From positions 7,731-71,730 of the forward strand of contig VWZF01006750.1 of NCBI GenBank assembly GCA_013396755.1: 64,000 nucleotides of DNA, in the 5' to 3' direction. How positions within the stretch are numbered: the first letter of the stretch is position 1; every line of letters begins with the position of its first letter. A program made the position numbers and the translations under genes. This document shows, in pieces, positions 1 to 12,756 of the stretch. The notes beneath the pieces are model-generated. The model made no database searches. It was given only the letters and a program-made list of their open reading frames with translations, and was not told where the DNA came from. The DNA comes from Sclerurus mexicanus. Taxonomy: Eukaryota; Chordata; Aves; Passeriformes; Furnariidae.

Positions 1-22
1 TTTTTTTTTTTTTTTTTTTTTT
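1..22. repeat. Poly-T tract at window start
   Basis: Twenty-two T residues open the window. The tract may continue to the left. It could be a retroposon tail in antisense, an intronic T run or a contig edge. The next bases match no element I recognise. Confidence 0.8.
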
Positions 23-2348
23 GGTCTCAACTGTCTGCATACAGCTAGGCAAGTCCTGTGGCTTTTTGAGAATGTGCTCTGGTTTGCACTGCTTTTCAGG
101 TGGAGTAGCTGCTTGTTGTATTTGGTGTTTTAATTCAAGGCAAAAACAGGCAGGTCGTCATCTCTGGTTCTTGGTCTGAGAGGTACTGGGATGATCCTAC
201 TAGTTCCTGAGAAGATCAGACAGGCTTCACAGGGTGGTGTAGTCGTGTGAGGATGGCTTAAAGGAAGGCCCTCTGACATAGTAGCCATTGCCTATGTGAG
301 TTCAGATTCCTTTAAACTCTGATGAAGGGACTCTAACTAGGTATAATTCTCGCCTCGAGTTGTTTTAACCGTGAAGAATTAAACTGAGAGTTTATAGTGA
401 GCAATTTAATCTCTCTCTTGATTTAGGAAGGAATCATTCAGAAAGTGAGTTAAATAGGGGTTTCTGGACTGCCTCAGGATGTAAGTCTGGGAGAGACCTG
501 CCAAGTAATTCAGTTTATTTATCAGTCCCACTGCGAGGTGTCTGCTATGCTTTGCATTCACTCAGCTCTGTAAGTGGGGTACAGCTTCACTCCTCCTTAC
601 TTTAATCATGGTTCTTTCATTGGTAGGGAAGTGAATAAGCAGGCTTCAGCTTCACTTCTCCCCTTTTTCTGTCTTGATCTCTGCAAAGGTACATTGTCAT
701 TTTCGGTTTTTTTGGGTTTTTTTGTACAGAAGTAACTGAAGGCAGTTACACGTGGTTCTTTAATTCTATTGTAACCTTCACAGAGGTTACTGAAAAAAAC
801 CCGCCTCAGTTTCATCTGCGTTTCTCCTTTCCTTCAGTTCTGCAGTATTCCCCAGCCCATGCTGTCTTCCCTCACAGAAGCGACTCTTAGTGAACATACT
901 TTTGTGTGTTAAACAGGATTTGAACGTTGTGGCAGCCATGCAAAAAGAAAGGGTTGTTTCATAGAAATGGCATGGCTGTTGGAAGAATCAGCTTCTTACA
1001 GGCAGTGCTAGAACAGGAGCATGTTTGCTGCCTGGGTTTGGTGATTGCAGTAGGTAGTAGTCTCAGAAGTCAAATGTGTTAGACGTTGCACTGAAACTAT
1101 TTAAAAGAAAAAAAAAAGAAAAATGGAAGGGGTGGTGTTTGTGTGGCTTTTCACTTGCCATGGTTAGAATTAGAGAAATGCTGTGGTTAAGGTGACTGAG
1201 TTCTTGAATGGTGAGTTCTCAAGGAAGTAAGTTAGTGCCTCAAACCCCCTGGCTGCCCCTTGCCCAAACCATGACTATTTAATTTTGGAGGGTTAAAAAA
1301 GAAAACTTGGCTACAGAAAAGAAGGCAGATGAAAGAAATTGCTTCTATTGCTCTTCTCATAAGTAATTTCTCTAACACAGTTATTTAGTAATCTCCTTGA
1401 TCTGTTTCTCTTCTTCCCCTTTCCCTGCCTCCTCTCCAAAAGGAAACCAGAATGCCTTTCTGCCTGCCTCCCTGGATGAAGGATGGATGACCTTTGGCTT
1501 GTCAGTGGTTCACACTGAGATTGTCCCATGACCAGTGGCACAACTGGACTGTGCAGTATGGGGCTGATTGGGCAATGCGGACTTTTGCTGTGTGAGGAAG
1601 TGGACTAGGAGGGGCTCTTGGAGGCAGATATTAGTGTCAGCTGGGATGCAGGCTGTGTGCCTGATCTTATCCCCTGGTGGGGCTTCTGGGATCTGCTGCT
1701 GTCTTCCTTTGTGCGCCTCTGTCTCTCTGTCATGTGGAGGTTCGTGGTGCGCTCTGTGGCTGCCCAACATTAAGGTTTTTGGTTGAAAACTGGTAAGGTC
1801 AGAAAGGCTGAAAACCCCTTCTTTAATTTGGTAAGGTGTGACGATGGTGATGTTTTGGGGCAGGGTGCTTTTTCTCTGCAGTGCATACAGTTCTGTTTCG
1901 AGGTGCCTCCAGGTAGGCAGTGAATTTTGAATAGCAAGGCAGGCACTACCAGGCACAGCTGAGCTGTCCTGTGTGCTGCCGTCATCCATTCCGTGTGGCT
2001 GTGGGAGCCATACATTTGATACATGTTGACTTCTTGTTTCTCCAGTGAAATGACACATCCACAGTAGGCAGTCCACCGCATAAGGCGGCAGATTGATCCA
2101 GAAGAGAAATCCCTGGAGACTAGGTATCTACAGCACCTGCCTCCAACACCTTGTTGGCTCGACTGCCTCCCTCTGGGTTCTTTCTCCTAGGCATGTCAGC
2201 CATTCCCTGACAGGTTTACTTTGGATACTGGTCATAACATCAGGAGAAAAGGCAAAGTTCTTGCTGTATTTTGCTTGTCAGAAATACTTGTTTCTCCATC
2301 ACAATGCTTATTGGGATTGCTGGTCATTTTCCCAAAGCTTTTTTATTT

Positions 2349-2393
2349 TAAAAAAACAAACCAAAACAAAAAACAAACCAAACAAAAACTAGA
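2349..2393. repeat. A/C-rich low-complexity tract
   Basis: The tract is built of AAACAAACC-like units with no fixed period. It is the reverse-strand counterpart of the T/G tracts found elsewhere in the window. Confidence 0.85.
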
Positions 2394-3295
2394 GTGAAAT
2401 ATGCCAAGCTTTCTTTGTTTACCCTCCTCTTCTGATTATTATCCTTATCTTGATACTATGTTTGTAAGAACTTTGTTTTTTCTTCTGATGGACTGTTATA
2501 CTTAAATCTGTGTAAGAGTACATGCTACTGTGTGTTTTTGTATAATAAGTTTTTTGTAGCTCTGAAGATAGCTTGAAGCTGTTGAATGTCATCTTATGGT
2601 CCATCTAACCATTTTTAAGTCAGGGTATGGTTTGAGAAATCCAGTGAGCTAATTTAACCGGACATTGTTCTGAAAGGAGAAGTTTCCTCTCTGCCTTTGT
2701 CCCCCTGCACCCTTCCTCAGAACCGCATGGCTCTGCTACTTTCTTTTGGCAGCAGTGCTTGTCAGATCCTTGTGTGAGCCACTTTAGTTCACCAAAATGG
2801 CAGAAAAATAACTGTAAAATGGAGAGCATTTTGCTGTTGTAATGAATCAAACTGGCTCATAAAAGGATCTGATGAACACCAGAGCTGGTACTAAAGACAA
2901 GGGGGGCTGCTGGCTTGGAGAGCAGCAAGCGCTTTTCATCTTTTCATTTTGGTGGCAGTGAGCAAGTGGATTGGATCAGTTGCCTGGGAACCTTCATGGG
3001 AGAAAGAGAAATAGAGTAATCATCTGTGAAGCAAAGGACACCAAAAGAAAAATGTGCTGGCCTGAGTTCAAATTGATACTAAAATTTGTTTATTCTGGTA
3101 CTGCTATGGATTGCATGCTATAAACAGTTTGTTAGAATTAACAATCCACTGCCCAGAAATCAGTTTTCTCCTTGAGATAGGAGAACAAAAGCTTTAAAGG
3201 TTTACTAATAAATAACTTGTATAAATAACTTGTCTGCTATTTCCAATGTGAAGTATTTAATCTTTGAAACATTTTATTCACAAGCAAAGGGTGTG

Positions 3296-3348
3296 GGTTT
3301 TTTGGTGTGGTTTTTTTTTTTGTTTGTTTTGTGGTTTGTTTTTTTTTG
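3296..3348. repeat. T/G-rich low-complexity tract
   Basis: Runs of T are separated by G, GG or GTTTG, with no fixed period. An open frame crosses it only because the codons are TTT, TGT, GGT and GTT. Confidence 0.85.
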
Positions 3349-6300
3349 CAAGCTTAAAGTTCTCCATTAGATTTATTAGCCTTCTGAGTCAATTTGAATT
3401 TCTCAAATTTTATCAAGTCAGTGTTGTTTCAGTGTCATTAAGTTGCATCAGTCAGTGATTCAGTGGATTCTGTTATTCAGGGGTTTATCCCAAGTATTTA
3501 CATTATTGCTGCTGGTTTGAGATGGAATGAGAGCTTGGTCATAGTAGGTGGCTGAGACTGTTATTTCCTATCCTAGTCTAAAGCTTTCTGGTAGTGAAAT
3601 GAACGCACTCTTACTTGTTAAAATTGGTGAAAAAAATACATTGCAAGTCAACTAATATGTTGCTTAGTCACTCTTGTAATACTGTCTCTTGCTATTCTCC
3701 AGAGAGAGAAATGGGCAGTTTGCACTGTTTAGCTCACCAGAGGAATGAACACCTTACAAAAAGTCAGGGATTCTGACTTCAGCTTCTGTTCAATCCACCT
3801 GCCAGCTTGAGGTGACTCTTTCAGCATAGCAGGAACATGGCATGGGAAGGTGCTCCCTTTCTGAAGACCCTTGGCTATTTTGTCAAGTTATTTATGTAAA
3901 CCGGCTGCAGTGTGACAGAAGGGGACTTGTTAGCAGGTGGAAGAGTGGAAGCTCATGCTTTCCTTCCTGTTTTTCTCAAGATTCTATGTGCCTTAATGGA
4001 AGGTAGACACTTGCCATAGTTATATAAAACCCAAACTCCCATGTAGTGCACCATCTAGATTCCTTTCTTTGTGTTTTACGTCTAAAAAATTACCTTTCAG
4101 GAGCTAAAGGGGGTGGTAGGAGGAGCAGGAGAGGGGACTTAGAAATTCTATCTTAAGGACAGGGTAAGCTGCTTTTGGTGAAAACTGTGAGGAGTGGTGG
4201 CCTTGACTAGCATTGTGTGTGTTTGGAGTGAATATTGTAGTTACTAAAAGCAGCTTGTTTACATTAGGAATTGTATGTGCTAGCTCTAATGGGCTTTAGG
4301 AAGCCCAAAGCACAGCTGTAAAACATCTGTCTCTGGGACCAGATCTTGTCTGTCTGATGAGCTGTCCTGCATTTCATGTTCAGATTTAGAAAAGAAATAA
4401 AATTACTTTTTTTTTAATAGAGAAGTTCTTCACTGTCCTGCTTCAAGACTGGTTTGCACTTGAAAGGCTATCATGCTGTTGTCTTGAATACAGAACTTAA
4501 AATAGTGACTCCGTATTAACTTAACTCTGCTTCCTCTTTAATCCGATCATCTTGCTTGCTATATGACCTTATAACACCTTAATTTAAAGACTGCTTATTC
4601 CAGTGGATTAAATTTGGAGGTGTCTGCTGTGGTGGGCATTACTACAGGAAGGGCTTAAGAGGAACTTAAGCGTTGCCTCAAAAAAAATGGGCATTTGGAA
4701 TAGGAGCAGCAAGGGTATTTTCTCACTTTGGAATGCTTACTGTTGCTGACCTATGGACAAGGCTTGCTGTGAAAGGGCAGGAGGAGTTTTGAGCACATAG
4801 TTTTGCTATACCATAAGAAAAGATACGTTCATTTCCAGTGAGTGAATTTGATGCTCCTTTTCTCAATTACACATGGAAGTGATAGCATCTGCAGCTCCAA
4901 GCGTTTGGATTTTCTTTTTTGGTTTTTCTTCAAGGCTAATGACCTGAGCAGGTGGTTGGAAGCCAGGGTCTTAAGTGCTGCTCCAAACTGGTGTACGAGG
5001 TTCATAGTGACGTGTTTTGCAGTCTGCCATGTTGGGATGTGTAATAGTTGCTGATTACCTAGCAGCATTCATCAGATGATCATGGTTCTTTACCAAGTGT
5101 TAATTTTGCCTTGCTACTGCTCTTGTGAAGTAGATAAATGCCCTCCTTAAAAGGAGAGTTGGTCTGACATTTAGCACTTAAAAGAAAAAGTCTGTTTTAA
5201 GTGTGTTTAGAGTCTGTGTCTGAGTAGCCTGGGGTTTTTCAGAATTTATGTCTTCTTACTTTAAATATTCTTCTCAGGAGTAAATTCTAAACAATTGTAT
5301 TTTGTGTGTTGAGTTTAGGGACTATAAGCTTCCCTCTTGTCCCATACAGTTTCCTGAACAAACTCTGACAAATAGTCTGCAATTATATGTTGAGCTTAGG
5401 TTTAGGAGTAGGAACACTTTGTATTCTGTGCTATGTTATTAGCCATTTTGACTTGCATTTTCTGTCAGGTTATTTTTGCATCTCAAGTATTTAATCTGAC
5501 TAAATGACAATCAAACAGTCAGTCTCTTTGAAGAGCTGTGTGTTTCCAAGCAAGGGTGTGTAATTTCTTGGTTGGGTGTCATCTGGGGGTTATGGTGAGT
5601 TTTACCTGTGAAACTTTTATTGTTACGAGTCCTTGAAAATAAACCACTGGCTTGTGCTGCCTTGTCTCTGAGAGGTTTAGCAGAAGGCCTGTTCTGCACT
5701 GGGAATATGCTGTGGCCTCCAAGCTTGGGCTGTGCTCAGCATACAATGGCAACAGCATCTTTCTTGGATTGGAGAAAGCAGTGGTAGGCTGGAAGGTGCG
5801 AAAAGGCAGAGTTTGTCCATTGCTTACAACAGCAATCTCTGTGCCTTTGGTATTTGCTAAGGGAAAAATTTGTAGCCCTAATTTAGGAGATGGACATGGT
5901 CGCCACTTTATAGGTAATAGAGAGGGGTTTGTTTTCAGCAGATAAGACGTTGCACAATGACTTGTGGATTGGAGCCGAGGATTGAATTCAGTCTTCCAGT
6001 AATTCCTTTAAGTGCTTAACCTAAATATGTTGTAGTTATTTTAAGTACCTTTTTATAACAGTAGTAAAGCTTCAGGCCAGTGCTTTGAGCTGATACTATC
6101 TTTTACATCTGCTGTTTAAATCAAGAAAAGTATTAATATTTTAATTTTTTTCACCACTTAGTGTTGTTTTTAAGTCTTTCTCCTTCAAACATGAAAAAAT
6201 GTTTTTAGTACAAGTGTTTTTTAGGAATACCAAACAACTTTGTTTTGAGTTATTAAAACCCCACTTTTTTAGTTATTAAAAATGAGCTTAAAAAGCACTG

Positions 6301-6680
6301 CTCAGGTACTGAGTAGCATCCAGAGAAGTACTGCTTGTGCTGCAGCATTTCTGTTATATGCTTTTTTACTCCTTGATGAGGTTAAAACCAGTTTTTAAGC
6401 TCTTCTCTGAATTATCTGTTAGTGGAATAGGGCAATCGTTTATACAGGAAGGGTAGAATTTCAGCAGACTGACACAGTTCTGGGTGTCCTGTCTCATGCT
6501 GTGGTCCTCTGAAGTGTTGTAATCTCACCTGTATTCTTGAAGTACTGGTAACGTGGACTGAAATGCAGTTTCTTCATGAAAGAGTGGTGAAATGATATAC
6601 TGGAAATTGTGTATTATTGAAGTTGCATAGTTGTCAAGAGCTATTAAAACCATGCTGTGAATATTATCTTACTTTTTTAG

Positions 6681-7990
6681 TACCAGAGGTCTGTCTCACC
6701 CAGGATCCTGTTTCACAGTGACCAAGGTGAAGGCTATCCAGAGGCAGAGCAAGCCCCTTAGCCTCCACAACTCTGCAGGTCAGAATTGTCTCAGAAAAAG
6801 TGATAGGTAATGCTTAATGAAATTTTCTTGCATGAATTCATCTAGTCTTCTCTTGGTCTGTGTAAACTCTTGGCTTCCATTGGGACCGTGGCAATGAGTT
6901 TTGCAGCTTAAGTACACATTGTATGAAGAACAGCTTCCTTTTATTTGTTTTATTTTGAACCTACCACCTGCTAGTTTTGTTTGATGTTCTCTAGTTTCCT
7001 TGTTAAAAGAGAAAGAACAATGGTTCACTACTTACCTGTTCCATGCCACTCCTGATTTTGTAGGCTCTTTTATTCTCTCCCAGGTTGTCCCTTCTTCAGG
7101 CTGGAGATTCTGAAGGGTCTTCAAATGCCTGTAACCCCTCTCTGGTCTGTCAGTAATTTTAATTTTGAAGTGGAGGTGAGCAGAGCAAACACTGGTACTG
7201 CAGCAAGATATAGGTACCTCATAGACTTGTGTTTCCCTTTTCGTACAATTCTGTGGGATATTTTTCCTTCTATTTTTTTCTTAAATATGTCTAGTATTCT
7301 GTTTACTCTTCTGACAAATCTTGTTTTCCTAGATCTATTTGTTCTGACTCCCAAATCTCTTTATTGACAATGATCATGTCAGAGCTCAGTAAAATGTATG
7401 TAAAACAGTCAGATTGTATTTTCTCAGGTGTGTTGTCTTCTGTTTGCCTACAGTAAATCTCATCTGCACTTTATTACACCTTCTTTGGGCATGATGCTGC
7501 TTCCTGCATAGTGGATTTAAATTTTTAGCGAAATGAACTTGTTAATATTATCAGGAAACTCACTTCAAGTTTCACCATCTGTTTCTAGACCTTTTATGTG
7601 TGTGCTATCTGCACAGGTCTGGAAAAGAGTTGGATGATGTTTCCTAATGTTTTTTTCCTGTTTTGAACTGGTTACTTTTATCCATGTGAAGACCTTCCCT
7701 CTTTTGCTGTTGTAGCTCAGTTTCCTTAGGAACCATTGCGGGAGGACCTTTGTTCAGCAGCTGGCATGTGTTTTGGTCATCCAGGTTAGCTCAGACTTTG
7801 ACCACTTATCAATTGCTTCAATAAAATCTCCTGTATTTGTTAGACAGGACTTTTCTGTGGGAAAGCATCAGTGTCACTTCTGTAGTCTGTACTTAGCTAT
7901 GTGCCTGTGTTTCTTCTATTCTCTACTTATCTGCCCCACTGAGACCTTAGACTTGTTGGTCTTGGCAGTCTAAAGGTGTGACTACTTTTC
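6681..7990 (-). mobile_element. Ancient CR1/L3-like LINE fragment, antisense, highly diverged
   Basis: Read on the + strand, several blocks match the reverse complement of an old amniote CR1/L3-type element. They are a segment around 6925-7060 (failed-residue list ending in a CATGCCACTCCTGATTTT-like block), a block near 7100-7140, and the stretch 7660-7870 with GACCTTCCCTCTTTTGCTG, then GTAGCTCAGTTTCC and GGGAGGACCTTTGTTCA. Their order and spacing agree with one element whose 3' end lies at the left. No reading frame survives. It may extend to about 8630 with weaker similarity. Family assignment is from memory of the consensus. Confidence 0.6.
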
Positions 7991-10933
7991 AGAGCCAATG
8001 CACCGTTGACATGAAAGCAGTGTTTGGCCTGGGATACTATGCAGCATAGTGGCCAGGTAGGCTATTTTATCCTTCCACTCTTCAGAACTCTTGGTGAATG
8101 CCATCTTGCATTTGTAAATTGCTACTGGTTGTTTTAGTTTGACCAAAACTACCTCTGAAGATTTATGTGACCAAAAAAGAAGAAAGCTTCTCCAATGACA
8201 GTAGATACAGAAAACTTTAATTTTTCTTTTCTTGGAGTACTTTTTTCATATCTTGGTTGTATGTTAGTCCAGTGTATTCTCTAGCAAGCTTACTATACCT
8301 GGCATTTGTGAAAGGACTTTTTATGACGTTACCCCTTTAGGAACATATCTTTTGTTTGCAATTTTCCTTGCTAGTTCTTTTTGTCCAGTTTCTTTCTTTC
8401 TTCTTGAAAAGTGTTCTTACTGATAGCCTCCCCAGCTTGTGGTTTAACTATGATGCATTTTTTTCCCCATGTCTCTGCATTTTCAGTATATATATATATT
8501 TGTCTATTGTCTGTAAAAGTTTTGCCCAACTGTCTCATTTTGTACCTCTTACCAAGCTTCCTCGTTCTCAGGCATTTTTGTCTTTCAGAGTAAGCACTGC
8601 AACAATGCATTTTTGTTGCTTTTTGCTTTTTTAGGAATGCTAAGCTTAAATTTATTTAATGGATTTCATTAGCACTAGCCATGAGTCATGATATAGTTAA
8701 GTCAAATATGACATGAAAAAATCTGAATGTAATGTAATTTGATGGATGCTTAAATAGTCCATGATCTAGCTAAAATGTGGCAGTGTTGTCCTGTGTAGTT
8801 CACTGTAACTTCACATAAATTGTTTGATAAATATAGTTTATATGCTTTTATACTGTGATTTCTTCTTACCAGCAAACCACCTTACTAAGTGATGCAAGTG
8901 GAATGGAAATTTATTTTGAATACCACTGATTTATTTCAGAGTGAGACAAAGTATTTGACTGTGCCCTTCAGTTATAATTCCTCATCAATTGTAAATTGAT
9001 GCATTTGTTCAAATACACAGTATAAAACAGCATTACAATCAAGCTGTAGTTATCATGGGAGCCATAACTTCTGCTTTTCTTTTTCTTGGCTCTCTGTGTG
9101 AAAAACTGTACTGTAATATATTATTTAATTGTTTAATACTGAGGTCTCTCTGTTTTATCATAGTATGTGACATGCTACAGTACCACTCTGTATAAAAACC
9201 TTTCGTGCTTGAAGCAGTGGTGGAACAGTAAGAGTTTATTCATGTCTTCATGTATAGATATGTGAGTACCATATTTAGAAAAACTTTTGCACAAGAAATA
9301 ACCACTTTGTTCCGTTTTTTGGGGTTTTTTTGAGAATTATGTTCCTTTGCTTAGCTGAGAATGACTTGGAAAGTCACAGGTCTGTAAATCTGAAGTAACG
9401 GGCATCGACTGTTACTTCTGTGTTCCATTTGATAACTTCTGTTAGAGAAGAGGCTATCCTGAAAGTTACTTGCTCTTTCAAAGTAGTCTGTAATATGCAC
9501 TCACACAGTATTTCAGCATAAGCAACTGAAATTTGGGAAATTTTATACTTCAGTAATGGAAAAAATGTTTGCTGTATTAAAATCATGAAACACTTAAGAA
9601 CTCATAGTCATGAAAGTAGGCCATTGGTTTTATAAAGAAGCAGCAGTTACATTTTCAAAGTGGGTGCTCCAAAAGGTGACAAGTATGAACTCATAAGACC
9701 AGAAGTAAACAGAATTTTAAAAGAGATCTTGTGGAATTCTTTTTTTCCTTAACAAGAACGCAGGTGTCATGAGAAGCTTCTGCTTATTTCAGTTGTTGAA
9801 GAGCCATGGTTGTGCTTTGCTAAGTTAATTTTTAAACTTTCTCATGAAACCTACTACAGCTTTTGAACAGCATGCCATTGTGTACAAGATAAACTCATAA
9901 GTTGTTTTGTTTTCTGCTTAAAATACAAGTTAAATTGCAACCAATGTGCTCACAGGTAAATTTGTTGAGGGTAACCGGGACAGGAACTATAGAGAAGTAT
10001 AGGTTTTTGGCTTAAGAAAAAACTTAAAGGAATATTAGGATGTGGTAATTTCTTAATTCATCTAATTACTAGCAAACCACCTAGAAGAAAGTGGAGGCGT
10101 GGCTTTCTGTTTGCACAGTAAAGGTTGGTAACAGAATTTGAAGTGAGGGAGTTGAAACTAGCCCAGCCTAGACACAAGCAAAAGCAGTGTATTTTGAGGT
10201 GGTAAATTCTCAGGTGTTGTTAAATGAATGGGTGCTCTTGCCAGTTTTTGTATCTCTTCCCTAATTAATGCGTTTTGAACTTCTCTAAGTAACTTTCATG
10301 AAGAATAGAGAGAGATTTTAGCGTTTCCTTAAAAGCTGCATAGTTGTGCGTTAGTAGAACGTATCTCTCCTATTGGAAGATCACAAGCCATCAGTCATTT
10401 AGTGCTGAGGTTTAAATGGAATAGGTGCTTTTACAGGCTGATTTATTAGAATACATTGCTTATAGGCTTACTGAAAAATCTAACTAGCAAATTTGATATG
10501 AAAAAATGGCATGAAGGCAGTTGGGGATTTCGTCATGGTCTATGATTAGCTGATAAGCAAAATGAAGTGCTGCAATGCTGTTGTTTTCTCCTTAACCTCT
10601 TGTCCTTTATCTGCCCCACACATAAGATTTTGAAAGTGGCGTTGGGAGAGGGAAGTAGGTCTCAATCTAGTAGCATGAACAAAGCTATGGATTATAGGTA
10701 TTTCTCCCTGTTTCTGTGATCCTTGTCAAAGGCGTATACCACTTTTTTTCCCGTCATGCCCCAGCAACAAGGCAATATCTTTTCAGGGCTTTTAAAAGGC
10801 AACCTTTCTGCTTACAAGGTACTTTTCTAAATAAATGTGGTGTTGATGATTTAATGATCTTGTTAGTATTTTCTTTTTTTTAATCAAAAGGGCATATGTA
10901 GCATAAAATTATATCATGTGCTTTGTTTTAGAG

Positions 10934-10990
10934 GACCGGAACTAGATGATCTTTAAGATCCCTTCCAAACCAAACCATTTTATGATTTCT
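10934..10990 (+). mobile_element. CR1 LINE 3' tail fragment
   Basis: The block contains GAACTAGATGATCTTTAAGA, then CCCTTCCAAACC and CCATTTTATGATTTCTGAT, the hallmark 3' terminus of avian CR1. Only about 57 bases remain, so this is an extreme 5' truncation. It lies in the CHD7 sense direction. Confidence 0.85.
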
Positions 10991-12177
10991 GATTTGTGAA
11001 GCTGTTAATGCATTAGTAGAATAGAGTCACAGCATAGGGTTTGTTGTAGAATAAAATCGAAACTGACTCTTTGACAGTAAGTTGCCAGTTTTCCTTGCCT
11101 TTTCAATGGCTTGAGTATATACTTGTTCCTTCTGGTCTACCTTGAAGTTTAACTACAACAGCAAACTCTAGGAAGTTTTATGTGGAAGATACTTGACAAC
11201 GGTCATAAAGACAGACTATTCCACCATGGTTCTGATGCCTCATTTCCCGCCTCCGCATATGATTACTGATCTGAATCCTCAGACATTTTCCCATCACTTG
11301 GCCTTATTTTCTTATTAATGAGATAGATAAGGAAAAGTAGAAGGAATTAAATTATTTGTTTCTGTTTAAGCACTGTTTTGCATGGTAAATAATCATGATT
11401 TTTCTTTCCTCTTTTCACCCATATATGTCTAGAAAGGAAACAGTCAAGCTATCAGTTACATATTTTTAGCTGGAGGAGTAGAATAATAATCCAGGCATTT
11501 AAGTATCAGGTATAAAAGAAAAATGCTTATCTGAATATTCAGGTAGATATAAGTGTGATAGAGAGAAGCTCTTAACTTCTGAAAAGTATGTAACTGCAGG
11601 AGAAAAAAACAAGGCAACAAACCAATATGGCCTGTTTGAGTGGGTAAGCAAGTTGGAGCCCTAAGGTGAAGGGTCTCTGTAATTTCAGAATATGGGACAC
11701 TATTTAAGACATCTTTAGTCATCTGGCGTGGAAGTAAAAATACAACTTCTGTGTTTAAATGGAGGCATGCTTAAAATTGGTAATACTGTTGACACCAATG
11801 CTACAAACATTGCATTTTTGTAGACTGAAGTCCCATGCATCATCTCTAGCCTTTTCCAAAAATTGTGAGATCTGAATTCTCTTACCATATTCTGTCTCAT
11901 GATAAGCCTGATTGTATCCAGCTATTCTTCTGATTGTGGACCATCTTTACCTTATGTGATTACAAAGTTGCTGTGCATTAACTAATGAAATCTATAATGT
12001 TTATATACATGCGCAGCTGTCATTTTCTGTGTTTAAACCCTCAAAACTTTATATTAGGTTCTCTTGTGTCTTGTAATTTGTCTTTAAAGTCTTTGTGCAA
12101 TTAGTAACTTGGTTCTTCTGCCTAATTAACAGCACCCATAAAAGTGATCTCTGAGGGAAAGGTCATTGGTCTGGTTT

Positions 12178-12262
12178 CTTTTTTGTTTGGTGGTGGTGGG
12201 GTTTTATTTGTTTTTGTTTGTTTGTGGTTTTTGTTTTGTTATGGGGTTTTTTTCCTTTTTTG
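12178..12262. repeat. T/G-rich low-complexity tract
   Basis: Units of TTTG and GGTGG alternate with T runs over 85 bases. No coding potential is apparent. Confidence 0.85.
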
Positions 12263-12742
12263 ATTTGAAAAAACTTTGAAGTCATATATGTTGTGTGTCC
12301 TGGTCCAAGTCAAGGTTTCTGCAACATGAAATGTCCTTCACTGAAATTAAAGTGATTTCATACTGAGGCTTCTGTTTTAAGATACAGGTATTTTCAACAG
12401 TAGAAGGTTAAAAATGATGTCTTGAAATATGTTTCTGTTATCTTGAAATATGTCTTGAGTCAGCAGCTAAGTCAAGTTCTGGTTTTGAAACCCGATAGAT
12501 CCCAGCCTCTGGTATTCCTTCAAATAAAACTGTCTTTAGCTTTGAGATTGAACATTTGCAGTTAGTCATAGATGTGAGCTTTGTGAAGTTGTGAAAATGA
12601 GGCTCGGGTTACAGAGCCAGAAATCACTCTTTTAGAAGTTCAATTTGTTCGTTCAAGAGATTTGGCATAGCCGAGGGTAGAAACCTGTTCTCCAGAATAG
12701 CATTCACTTTCCCTATATCCATGCGTTTGTTTCATTTTTTGC

Positions 12743-12756
12743 CAGCTAGCTAGCTG
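12743..12756. repeat. 14-base perfect palindrome
   Basis: CAGCTAGCTAGCTG equals its own reverse complement. It comes from a short AGCT repeat and contains CAGCT half E-boxes at each end. Confidence 0.9.

Larger units (their letters stand above)
23..6680. other. Non-coding stretch, nothing firm beyond low-complexity tracts
   Basis: I see no recognisable exon, RNA gene or dated repeat here. A 188-codon open frame on the minus strand at 1510-2076 has no recognisable domain, overlaps other open frames, and has a length expected by chance over 64 kb. Confidence 0.6.

Noticed and set aside
1510..2076. 188-codon minus-strand open frame
   Set aside because: Its length is near what chance gives for the longest frame in 64 kb, it has no known domain, and other frames overlap it on both strands.
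11020..11060. AGAATAGAGTCACAGCATAG, resembling an antisense CR1 start
   Set aside because: The following bases do not continue into a CR1 3' UTR.
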